Positions 1 to 6,014 of a DNA stretch of 34,545 nucleotides are shown here, piece after piece. This stretch comes from a virus. The position numbers were made by a program, and so were the translations under genes. The notes beneath the pieces were generated by a model. That model was not told the DNA's origin. It was given only the letters and a program-made list of their open reading frames with translations, and searched no databases. The DNA is taken from positions 1 to 34,545 of the IMG/VR virus record IMGVR_UViG_3300035698_003349; one strand, 5' to 3'. Within the stretch, counting starts at the first letter, position 1, and every line of letters begins with the position of its first letter.

Positions 1-2
1 AC

Positions 3-272
3 GATAGGCTTATCATCGACTGGCTGCCTCGGGTCCCGGTGAAAAAACCATATCCCGGCGCCCAAACATTCGAGATGCCGGTAAAGACGTGCATTGCCGA
101 GGCGAAAGCCGTTATTATGGCGATCAAGAACCAAACCACGGATTTCCTCGACCGGAAAACGCCGATGAGTTTCCCGGCAAACCCGTCGAGTATTTTATGC
201 AGCGAAAAATACTGCCTCGCATATGGAACCGATTACTGCGAGGTATCAAACATTTTCAACCGGAAGGATTGA
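3..272 (+). CDS. C-terminal fragment of a probable PD-(D/E)XK (Cas4/lambda-exonuclease-like) nuclease
   Basis: The reading frame is open from the left edge (codons begin at base 3), so this is the last ~89 residues of a longer gene. No catalytic motif is visible because the N-terminal part lies outside the window. What is visible near the end is a cysteine cluster, CSEKYC followed by LAYGTDYC, which resembles the C-terminal Fe-S cysteines of Cas4/AddB-like nucleases and the ends of many phage recombination exonucleases. The stop at 270-272 lies 3 bases before the next start, so the two are co-transcribed. Its position directly before a probable annealing protein is the usual exonuclease/annealing-protein pairing. 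The nuclease call rests on context and the Cys pattern only; another Cys-rich replication protein remains possible. Confidence 0.45.
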   Translation, partial: DRLIIDWLPRVPVKKPYPGAQTFEMPVKTCIAEAKAVIMAIKNQTTDFLDRKTPMSFPANPSSILCSEKYCLAYGTDYCEVSNIFNRKD

Positions 273-275
273 ATC

Positions 276-1319
276 ATGGACGATAATGGTATCAACACAG
301 AAACAGGGGAAGTTGTGGATGTCTACCAGCAAACGGCCATCGAAAGCATCACACGGGCAGAAATCGACATACAGGTCGCAACAGCGCACCGCTTTCCTCG
401 CAGCATTACTCAATTCAAGCAAGAAGCCCTTGCAATGGCCACCCATGACGAAGAAACAGCGGCATCATGCTTTTACAAGCTTACCCGCAAATCACAGGAG
501 GGAATTAAATACATCGAAGGCCCGGGAATACGTCTTGCCGAAATAGTAGGTTCGGCATGGGGAAATATGAGGTACGGCGCAAGAATCGTATCTGAGGACG
601 CAACATTCATAACAGCGCAAGGCATCGCGCATGACCTCGAAAAAAACGTTTCGTCAACAATCGAAGTCCGGCGGAGAATAACCTATAAATCAGGGGGGAA
701 ATTTAACGCTGATATGGTTACCGTTACTGCAAATGCCGCCTGTTCCATCGCCCTCAGAAACGCCATATTTAAAGTTGTACCGAAGGTATTCATTAATTCA
801 ATCTATGAGGCGGCGAAACGGGTTGCGATTGGTGATGCCACAACACTCATCGAAAGACGCTCAAAAGCGGTTGACCACTTCAAAAAAATGGGCGTAACTC
901 AAGAACGCCTGCTTTCCACACTGGGCAAGAAGGGAATTGAGGACATCGACTTGATCGACCTCGAAGCCATGACCGGATTCAAAACCGCCATTAAAGATGG
1001 AGACATGACGGTTGATGAAGCATTCCCATACGTAACGCCAGATCTCGATGTTGCCGGCGCACCTGAAACCAAGCCCGCTGAATTGCTTCCTACGGAGAAA
1101 AAGGGAAAGAAAAAGCGGTCGCGCAAGGAAATAAAGGAACAAGTACAGGACGCGGCCCAGGAGTTGGGCGATGCCGAACCGCCGCCGGATAAAACGCCCG
1201 AAACGGCAGGGAATGGGGCGGAACCTGCCCCGGGAGAGACGAACGAGGGTCAAGGCGACTCAGAGGACGCCGGAGACGGTCAGGAGCCTCAAACCGAATT
1301 AGATGACTTTTTTAGTTGA
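276..1319 (+). CDS. Probable phage single-strand DNA annealing (recombination) protein
   Basis: 347 residues; the ATG follows GGAAGGATT at good spacing. The core (about residues 50-215) carries the motifs CFYKLTRKSQEGIKYIEGP, RLAEIVGSAWGNMRYGARI and TANAACSIALRNAIFKVVP. I recognise these from a conserved phage family that usually sits next to a recombination nuclease. Residues 215-260 form a helical segment ending TVDEAFPYV, similar to the end of several annealing-protein cores. The last ~85 residues are a charged, low-complexity tail ending TELDDFFS, reminiscent of the acidic tip by which SSB-type proteins recruit partners. The likely role is pairing complementary single strands made by the upstream nuclease. 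Family membership is fairly secure; the annealing activity is inferred from context, since no RecT or ERF signature is obvious to me. Confidence 0.6.
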   Translation: MDDNGINTETGEVVDVYQQTAIESITRAEIDIQVATAHRFPRSITQFKQEALAMATHDEETAASCFYKLTRKSQEGIKYIEGPGIRLAEIVGSAWGNMRYGARIVSEDATFITAQGIAHDLEKNVSSTIEVRRRITYKSGGKFNADMVTVTANAACSIALRNAIFKVVPKVFINSIYEAAKRVAIGDATTLIERRSKAVDHFKKMGVTQERLLSTLGKKGIEDIDLIDLEAMTGFKTAIKDGDMTVDEAFPYVTPDLDVAGAPETKPAELLPTEKKGKKKRSRKEIKEQVQDAAQELGDAEPPPDKTPETAGNGAEPAPGETNEGQGDSEDAGDGQEPQTELDDFFS

Positions 1320-1333
1320 GAAGGGTAGATGAA

Positions 1334-1597
1334 ATGAAGGAGCAGTTAATTAAAAAGGGCGCGGAATTATTTGTCGGAACGTATATTCGCGAAGTGAGCA
1401 AAAGTACCAAGGGGAAGTCGGCCAAAATTATTATTGAATTTAATTATCCCGCTTATCTGGGAGCTGCCGACAAAAACACAGAGGCATTGATAGAAAAGCT
1501 AATGCATCAACTCTCTATGGATGGCACGCCTATTCGGGGATTAAAATTAGTCTGGGATGAATGGGGTGCTGGTGAAAACAAAAACCAAGCACAGTAG
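1334..1597 (+). CDS. Small hypothetical protein following the annealing protein
   Basis: 87 residues from the ATG at 1334, which has AAGGG about 8 bases upstream. An in-frame TTG at 1316 would overlap the stop of the preceding gene and add six residues, but has no good ribosome site. The protein is a compact alpha/beta-looking sequence (KIIIEFNYPAYL, LKLVWDEWG) with no cysteines and no membrane segment. I do not recognise the family. It is in the same transcription unit as the recombination genes, so a replication or recombination accessory role is possible but unproven. Confidence 0.65.
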   Translation: MKEQLIKKGAELFVGTYIREVSKSTKGKSAKIIIEFNYPAYLGAADKNTEALIEKLMHQLSMDGTPIRGLKLVWDEWGAGENKNQAQ

Positions 1598-1636
1598 GAA
1601 GGGCCTGACAAAAAGAATGTAACCGCGGAAGAATTC

Positions 1637-1762
1637 ATGCATCAACTTGAAATGGACTATTCAGACGATTCGGATAAGCCACTTCTTAAACCTCAGAATA
1701 GGCGGGAATATTGGCTGTTTACTGAAATATGGCAACGGTGTCATGATTACATTGGAGGCTAA
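1637..1762 (+). CDS. Possible 41-residue small protein
   Basis: ATG at 1637, GGAAG about 6 bases upstream, stop at 1760-1762. The peptide begins MHQLEMDYSDD and contains RREYWLFTEIWQRCHDY, a plausible amphipathic, Trp/Tyr-rich helix. No family recognised. Ribosome site and spacing are reasonable, but an ORF this short could occur by chance. Confidence 0.35.
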   Translation: MHQLEMDYSDDSDKPLLKPQNRREYWLFTEIWQRCHDYIGG

Positions 1763-1783
1763 CCATTAATACTAACATTATAC

Positions 1784-1812
1784 TTGACTAAACAAACTGG
1801 ATAGATTACATT
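1784..1812 (+). promoter_or_regulatory. Possible sigma70-like promoter before the ATPase gene
   Basis: TTGACT (1784-1789), a 17-base spacer, then TACATT (1807-1812), matching consensus at 5/6 and 4/6. It lies in a non-coding stretch about 120 bases upstream of the ATPase start, in locally AT-rich DNA. The -10 is weak, so this is only a candidate. Confidence 0.3.
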
Positions 1813-1821
1813 GATACAAAC

Positions 1822-1890
1822 GGGCGCCGGATTCCCAACTGGCAGGATTTTAATTAGACACTAAATGAGCAGCCAAAACGGACGGCGCCC
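1822..1890 (+). repeat. GC-rich inverted repeat upstream of the ATPase gene
   Basis: GGGCGCCG (1822-1829) is the exact reverse complement of CGGCGCCC (1883-1890), 53 bases apart in an otherwise AT-rich gap. The second arm ends about 40 bases before the ATPase start. A similar GGGCGCC pair occurs in the next intergenic gap (3879-3920). It could be an operator pair or an RNA stem; there is no following T-run, so it is not a simple terminator. The rest of the 1763-1931 gap shows no gene. Confidence 0.5.
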
Positions 1891-1931
1891 AAACTTAAAA
1901 AAGGGCATGAGGAAAAAGCGAAAGGGCGGGA

Positions 1932-3836
1932 ATGATTAAACTTAAATTAGTTCATTCCAAAAGCTGCAAAACCTGTAAATATTTTAGATTTATTGAAAAT
2001 GTAGAAGGTTGTGTCCCGTCCTCCCCGTATTGGTGTAAAAAGCATAAGTATGAAATATATTCTAATACGTTCGATCACGGCTTAAATGGTGCAGGAACTA
2101 TCAGCACTGTATATTGTGATGATTATAAAAAAGGGGATGTGCAAATGAGATTCATAATCAATAATTTCCGAGCGGCAAAAAACGTCGACCTCGACCTGCA
2201 GAACATCGCACTAATCGCAGGAAAAAACTTCAACGGCAAATCGAGTATCGCCCAGGCTTGCGCGATGCTTATGACCGGGCAAACCGCTCCGGACGGTGTC
2301 CTCAAGAAAGATATTAAGGGTATTATCCGGCACGGAATGAAAAAAAGCGTGTTGAGCGTTACCAGTGCAAAGGGCTCGGGGACAATCAAATACCCTGATG
2401 CGACATTCGCCGAAACAGGCGAAGCACCGGCCTCCAATCCGGTTGCGGTCGGGCTCCAATCGCCGGTCGAGATGAACCCAAAAGAACTCTCCAAGTATCT
2501 CACCACCCTTTTATCCTTGGAGCCGACCAGGGCGGACTTCGACCTCGCAATCGAGGAAGCGGGATTCAAACCAAAGGACGTAGACTCATTCTGGGAAAGA
2601 ATCGTAGATAAAGACTGGACTGATACTCACACCGAAGCGAAAAACCGGGGCGCTGAACTCAAGGGCGAATGGCGGGGAGTAACCGGGGAATCCTACGGTC
2701 GGCAGAAAGCCGAGGGCTGGGAACCCGAAGGATGGCTGCCGGAATATGCGAACGAAAGCATCAACAAACTCACGAACGAAATAGCCACACTGGGCCAGCA
2801 ATACACGGCCGCATTACAGCAGGAAGCCGTCGACGAAAACGAGATCGAGAACCTCGAAGCCCTGGCCGCAACGATCAAAGAAAAAGCGCGGGCAGTCAAT
2901 AAAGCGGATAAGGTCGTCGAATCATGTACGAACGCGGTCAAAAAGATAAAAGAAAAGCCGGTGTACGAACCAGCCAGAAACGGCAGCGACGGGCAGCCAT
3001 GCCCCCATTGTAAAAAGCTGGTGGTAGTAAACGCCGATGGAACGCTGGGAACCGAAACCGGACGGTCGCTCGAAGATTATGAGGCGGCAGTCGAGAAATA
3101 CGATAAATACATGGCAGAGTTGAGCCCCGCGGAAGATGCCAAAACGACAGCATGGGAAGATTATAACTTCGCAACCGCAGACCTCAGCACCGCAGAAAAC
3201 GCGGGCAAGGAACTGAAAGAAATGAACACGAATAAGATCGTCGGCGACCCGGATGGTTGTGCGTCCGCGATTGACATCGCCGGAGAAAAAGAACGTAAAG
3301 AAGCGATCATGAGCATGCTGCTTGCCGGTGACGCTGCGGACACTATCCACCAGCGTATCATCAAGGGCGAGATCCTTATCGCAGCAATGGCCGAGGACGG
3401 CTGCAGGAAAGCGGCACTCATGCGCGGACTTCAAAATATTAACGGCGACCTTGCCGCTATCAGTAGAGCCGCCGGTTGGGATCTGGTGCGGATCAGCGAG
3501 GAACTCCAGATATTCTACGGCACGACACCATACGCCGCCTGCTCAATACGGCTGTCTGAAACCAGCCCGATGGGATCGAACCAATATCGCGTAAAAGCGG
3601 TTTTCCAGATGTACATCGCAAAAAAGACGGCATCCTCGCTTTTGATCTTCGACGGCGCGGATATCCTCGACAAGCAGGGCCGGAACGACCTCATGCGGCT
3701 TATCGTCGGTTTTGGAATCCCGGCGATTATTTGCATGACGCTCCATTCGAGGGAAGAAACGCCGGACGCCAAAAACAAAGATATACCGGGCGGAGCATCG
3801 TACTGGATCGAGAACGGAGAACTCACGGCGGTCTAA
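1932..3836 (+). CDS. Rad50/SbcC-like ATPase with zinc hook and an extra Cys-rich N-terminal module
   Basis: 634 residues. The ATPase proper begins MRFIINNFRAAKNV at residue 72, with Walker A AGKNFNGKSS at 96-105, coiled-coil-prone segments at about 275-340 and 380-435, a zinc-hook-like CPHC at 357-360 between them, and Walker B SLLIFDGADILD at 569-580 followed by a D-loop. This is the split-nucleotide-binding, hooked coiled-coil plan of Rad50/SbcC/RecF-type repair ATPases, much shorter than cellular SbcC. No SbcD/Mre11 gene is in the window. Residues 1-71 hold SCKTCKYF, C27, WCKKH and CDDY, a small zinc-binding-looking module encoded by markedly AT-richer DNA. An internal ATG at 2145 with AAGGGG upstream could restart translation at the ATPase. 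Likely role: DNA end processing in phage recombination or replication. Confidence 0.8.
   Translation: MIKLKLVHSKSCKTCKYFRFIENVEGCVPSSPYWCKKHKYEIYSNTFDHGLNGAGTISTVYCDDYKKGDVQMRFIINNFRAAKNVDLDLQNIALIAGKNFNGKSSIAQACAMLMTGQTAPDGVLKKDIKGIIRHGMKKSVLSVTSAKGSGTIKYPDATFAETGEAPASNPVAVGLQSPVEMNPKELSKYLTTLLSLEPTRADFDLAIEEAGFKPKDVDSFWERIVDKDWTDTHTEAKNRGAELKGEWRGVTGESYGRQKAEGWEPEGWLPEYANESINKLTNEIATLGQQYTAALQQEAVDENEIENLEALAATIKEKARAVNKADKVVESCTNAVKKIKEKPVYEPARNGSDGQPCPHCKKLVVVNADGTLGTETGRSLEDYEAAVEKYDKYMAELSPAEDAKTTAWEDYNFATADLSTAENAGKELKEMNTNKIVGDPDGCASAIDIAGEKERKEAIMSMLLAGDAADTIHQRIIKGEILIAAMAEDGCRKAALMRGLQNINGDLAAISRAAGWDLVRISEELQIFYGTTPYAACSIRLSETSPMGSNQYRVKAVFQMYIAKKTASSLLIFDGADILDKQGRNDLMRLIVGFGIPAIICMTLHSREETPDAKNKDIPGGASYWIENGELTAV
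2131..2147 (+). promoter_or_regulatory. Internal ribosome site and alternative start of the ATPase
   Basis: AAGGGG at 2131-2136 precedes an in-frame ATG (2145-2147) by 8 bases. This ATG marks the point where the sequence becomes recognisable ATPase and where base composition shifts from AT-rich to GC-rich. It decides between one fused protein and two products from one frame. Confidence 0.45.
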
Positions 3837-3862
3837 GATAATGCCGCACAACAAATAAAACC

Positions 3863-3920
3863 CCAACGATGGAATAACGGGGCGCCCATTTCGCGTTGGC
3901 CATCGCAGGCCGGGCGCCCC
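3863..3920 (+). repeat. Interlocked inverted repeats in the ATPase downstream gap
   Basis: GGGGCGCCC (3879-3887) is the exact reverse complement of GGGCGCCCC (3912-3920). Interleaved with it, CGATGG (3867-3872) pairs with CCATCG (3900-3905), or alternatively CCAAC (3863-3867) with GTTGG (3895-3899). The order A-B-A'-B' is pseudoknot-like. It ends 18 bases before the next start codon and lacks a T-run, so it looks regulatory (operator or 5' RNA structure) rather than terminating. Confidence 0.5.
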
Positions 3921-3938
3921 ACAAGAAAGGAAGAACGC

Positions 3939-4316
3939 ATGACCACAGACCGCAGCCTACGATTCCCCGAGGACGATATATCGATCGACGTCCCGGAAGG
4001 TAGTGGCAGAACACCGTGCTTTGACTGCTTTGACCGTGTGGCTTGTAGTGGCGATGATGAGTTAGTCCGCAGGTGTTTGAACCGTTTTACAGGAGGATAT
4101 GAAATGAAAGGATATCAGCAAAGTGCACCTACCGAAGAAGAAATAAAATTATTAGAAGAGATTGCGTTAAATTATGTGATTTTAGGTGATTTAATAAAGG
4201 ATAGGGCGGTTTTGTCCAGCCGGATGAGCCGCCCACTAAAAAGGAGATATTATGACCAAAACCGACGTTTTAAAGATAATCGACCGCTGGATAGCCGGAG
4301 AAAAATCAATCCATAA
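3939..4316 (+). CDS. Small composite hypothetical protein with an internal start
   Basis: ATG at 3939 follows AAAGGAAGAACGC. The first ~54 residues are GC-rich in codon use and contain CFDCFDRVACSG and RRCLNRF, four cysteines that could bind a metal. At 4104 an in-frame ATG is preceded by a textbook AGGAGG (4091-4096). From there the DNA turns AT-rich and encodes a helical stretch, EEEIKLLEEIALNYVILGDL. The last 21 codons overlap the next gene in another frame and read like out-of-frame sequence, suggesting the original end was lost. Either one 125-residue protein or two proteins from one frame are possible. Function unknown. Confidence 0.5.
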   Translation: MTTDRSLRFPEDDISIDVPEGSGRTPCFDCFDRVACSGDDELVRRCLNRFTGGYEMKGYQQSAPTEEEIKLLEEIALNYVILGDLIKDRAVLSSRMSRPLKRRYYDQNRRFKDNRPLDSRRKINP

Positions 4317-4683
4317 TCACGAAACGACAGAAGTGCTTGAAGACCTCAGAAAGGATATCGAGGCCATACCGAGTATGCCGGTCGCATACATTTCGGGGCC
4401 GCTGGCTGGGGTCAATCTCAACGCTATCCATGAGAATATCGACCGCGCAGATGACGTGGCCGCAAAAGTCTGGGGACAGGGGTTCGCGGTTATTTGCCCG
4501 CACACAAACAGCGGTCACATGATGGGAAGTCATCCGGAGGAAATATTTATGGCCGGGGCGCTCGAACTACTCCGCCGGAGCGACGTACTTATCCAACTGC
4601 CGACATGGGAATCGTCACCCGGGGCGCGGGCCGAACACGCCCTGGCGATCAAACTCGGCAAGACCATTCGGACGGAGGTATAA
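4252..4683 (+). CDS. DUF4406-like / nucleoside 2-deoxyribosyltransferase-fold protein
   Basis: 143 residues; ATG at 4252 with AAAAAGGAGATATT upstream. After a helical N-terminal extension (1-40) comes VAYISGPLAG (44-53), then GFAVICPHTNSGHM (77-90) and RRSDVLIQLPTWESSPGARAE (108-128). This is the layout of DUF4406 and nucleoside 2-deoxyribosyltransferase-like proteins: a glycine-rich first loop, a PH-N motif, and the D-x-L ... W-x-x-S-x-G-A-x-x-E signature around the active glutamate. Members act on nucleosides or nucleotides, so a role in phage nucleotide metabolism fits its place before the replication genes; the substrate cannot be read from sequence. Confidence 0.8.
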   Translation: MTKTDVLKIIDRWIAGEKSIHNHETTEVLEDLRKDIEAIPSMPVAYISGPLAGVNLNAIHENIDRADDVAAKVWGQGFAVICPHTNSGHMMGSHPEEIFMAGALELLRRSDVLIQLPTWESSPGARAEHALAIKLGKTIRTEV

Positions 4684-4685
4684 CA

Positions 4686-4898
4686 ATGCCACCATATCAT
4701 CAGATAATCATCCCGTGTATGACCGAGGGCTGCGATGCCAGATTTGTTTCACGGTCAGCCTCGGCCGTGTTTGCAAGGGGTGACGCAAGGTCGGCAGGCT
4801 GGCTGTGCAAGAAGGGTAGGCATCCCACGAAACACTATCACATAGTTCTTGATTATTGCCCGGCTTGTCGGGAACGGATGGAGAAAAACGGGGATTAA
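4686..4898 (+). CDS. Small zinc-ribbon protein
   Basis: 70 residues, starting 2 bases after the preceding stop; GGAGG of the previous gene's end serves as ribosome site. It has CMTEGC (11-16), a single CKK (41) and YCPACR (57-62), spacing typical of a zinc ribbon or treble-clef small phage protein. Several histidines (H47, H50, H52) could assist. No catalytic motif. It ends the first transcription block, before a promoter and leader region. Confidence 0.65.
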   Translation: MPPYHQIIIPCMTEGCDARFVSRSASAVFARGDARSAGWLCKKGRHPTKHYHIVLDYCPACRERMEKNGD

Positions 4899-4936
4899 AA
4901 AGATGAACCGGCCCTGCGATAAATGGTTTATTTGTC

Positions 4937-4965
4937 TTGACTTTTTCCAAAACACAGCATATAAT
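4937..4965 (+). promoter_or_regulatory. Strong sigma70-like promoter driving the replication genes
   Basis: TTGACT (4937-4942), spacer of exactly 17 bases, TATAAT (4960-4965): 5/6 and 6/6 matches. It lies in a 262-base gap with no conventional gene. Transcription would start near 4972, giving a leader of about 190 bases before the initiator gene at 5161. Best promoter in the window. Confidence 0.75.
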
Positions 4966-4996
4966 AAAAGGTAGCTACATCTTGTGGCGATAAAAA

Positions 4997-5092
4997 ATGA
5001 GACTAAAACACACCGGAAAGCGAGCCGACATGTCGCTACTTTCATTTAAAACATCCAAAATTTTATATATACCCGGGAGGTCTTCTTGCTGA
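4997..5092 (+). CDS. Possible 31-residue leader peptide
   Basis: ATG at 4997 to TGA at 5090-5092, beginning MRLKHTGKRADMSLL. It sits inside the predicted leader RNA and its last codons overlap the first arm of the 5071-5136 stem, so its translation would prevent that stem from forming. The ribosome site is poor (GTGGCGAT, no clean GGAGG). No family. Listed because its geometry matches a translation-coupled attenuator; it may be fortuitous. Confidence 0.25.
   Translation: MRLKHTGKRADMSLLSFKTSKILYIPGRSSC
5026..5035 (+). repeat. Perfect 10-base palindrome in the leader
   Basis: CGACATGTCG at 5026-5035 is a perfect palindrome, set within a slightly longer AGCGA...TCGCT repeat. It is about 55 bases downstream of the predicted transcription start. 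It could be a dimeric repressor operator or a small RNA stem. Confidence 0.35.
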
Positions 5093-5144
5093 AGAGTAAA
5101 GAAGCGGCTGTGTGTAGCCGTCTCAGCCTCCCGGGTTTCCTTTT
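5071..5144 (+). ncRNA. Predicted three-way-junction leader RNA with terminator-like end
   Basis: Outer stem: ACCCGGGAGG (5071-5080) pairs fully with CCTCCCGGGT (5127-5136), 10 bp. Inside are two separate hairpins: TCTTC/GAAGA (5081-5085/5091-5095, loop of 5) and CGGCT/AGCCG (5105-5109/5116-5120, loop of 6). Together they form a three-way junction. The 3' side runs straight into TTTCCTTTT (5136-5144), so the outer stem could act as an intrinsic terminator. It lies between a strong promoter (4937) and the initiator gene (5161), the geometry of an attenuator, riboswitch or protein-binding leader. I do not recognise it as a known RNA family. Confidence 0.55.
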
Positions 5145-5160
5145 AGATGAGGTGATTTAG

Positions 5161-6003
5161 ATGGCTCGGCACAAAAAACTTACTGTGGATTATTTTCCCC
5201 ACTCCTGCACGCATGGACGAACAATGCAGATAATAAAAACAAAATATGGTAATAATGGAAGAGCTTTCTGGTGGACTCTTTTGGAAATAATCGGCAAAAC
5301 CGATAATCATATTTACGATACAAGTGATTCTCTAAAGTGGGAATTTCTGGTATCGGAAACGCTGGTTGATGATATTACTGCCACAGAAATACTTGATCTG
5401 CTTGCAAAATTAGAAGCGATTGATACTGAATTATGGGAAAATAAAATAATATGGTGTCAGCACTTTGTTGACGGAATAGCCGATGTTTATAGAAAACGGG
5501 GTGCAGAAATACCTCTAAGGCCGCCATCCTGTGACAGAAATAGCACAAGCAAGGGGCAATCTGTTACAGAAACACCACAAAGTAAAGTAAAGGAAAGTAA
5601 AGGAAAGGAAAGGAAAGAAACAAATATGGCTTTTTTGACTGCTCCTCATACAAAAGAATATCAGGAAGTAAAAGAAATCGCAACTCGTGTAATTGAACAT
5701 ATTAAAAAAGTATGCCACGTGAGTATTACGGCACACCCCCAAGCAATTTATATTATCGGCGAAAGACTTCTTGATGGCTATACTGAAAGGCAACTCTGCC
5801 AAGTTGTCAATACAAAGAGCAAAGACCCGAGATTAGGTAAAAACGATATGAGCCCCAAAACATTATTTAATAAAGAGAAAATAGGCTTTTATCTCGACGA
5901 GAATCCAAATAACTACGACAAGCCCAAAGAGAATATCACTCAACATGAAGGAGTCCACCCAGTAGGGGATATTTTAGGAGATGATTATGGACAGCCGTTT
6001 TAA
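5161..6003 (+). CDS. Phage replication initiator (Lin1244/Lin1753, DUF4373-like)
   Basis: 280 residues; ATG at 5161 after GAGGTGATTT. The N-terminal domain (3-112) starts RHKKLTVDYFPHSCTHGRTM and includes NNGRAFWWTLLEIIG, the hallmark of the Lin1244/Lin1753 (DUF4373) winged-helix domain of phage initiators. A Lys/Glu/Ser linker (about 138-155) is encoded by a purine-only repeat. The C-terminal part (165-265) ends with PKTLFNKEKIGFYLDE, matching the conserved C-terminal domain of phage initiators that contacts the helicase or loader. It would bind the origin, possibly inside its own gene, and recruit the helicase encoded 11 bases downstream. The coding DNA is distinctly AT-rich compared with the recombination genes upstream. 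Confidence 0.8.
   Translation: MARHKKLTVDYFPHSCTHGRTMQIIKTKYGNNGRAFWWTLLEIIGKTDNHIYDTSDSLKWEFLVSETLVDDITATEILDLLAKLEAIDTELWENKIIWCQHFVDGIADVYRKRGAEIPLRPPSCDRNSTSKGQSVTETPQSKVKESKGKERKETNMAFLTAPHTKEYQEVKEIATRVIEHIKKVCHVSITAHPQAIYIIGERLLDGYTERQLCQVVNTKSKDPRLGKNDMSPKTLFNKEKIGFYLDENPNNYDKPKENITQHEGVHPVGDILGDDYGQPF
5581..5620 (+). repeat. Purine-only short repeat inside the initiator gene
   Basis: About 40 bases made only of A, G and a few T, built from AGTAAAGTAAAGG, GGAAAGTAAA and three GGAAA units. It encodes the Lys/Ser/Glu linker of the initiator. Such repeats are common in this initiator family and could double as an easily melted or initiator-bound origin segment, as for lambda O; nothing here proves origin function. 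Confidence 0.4.
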
Positions 6004-6014
6004 GGGAAACGAAA

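Noticed and set aside
2123-2941. Several minus-strand frames opposite the ATPase
   Set aside because: Shadow frames of a gene with clear Walker motifs; low-complexity translation with no plausible start.
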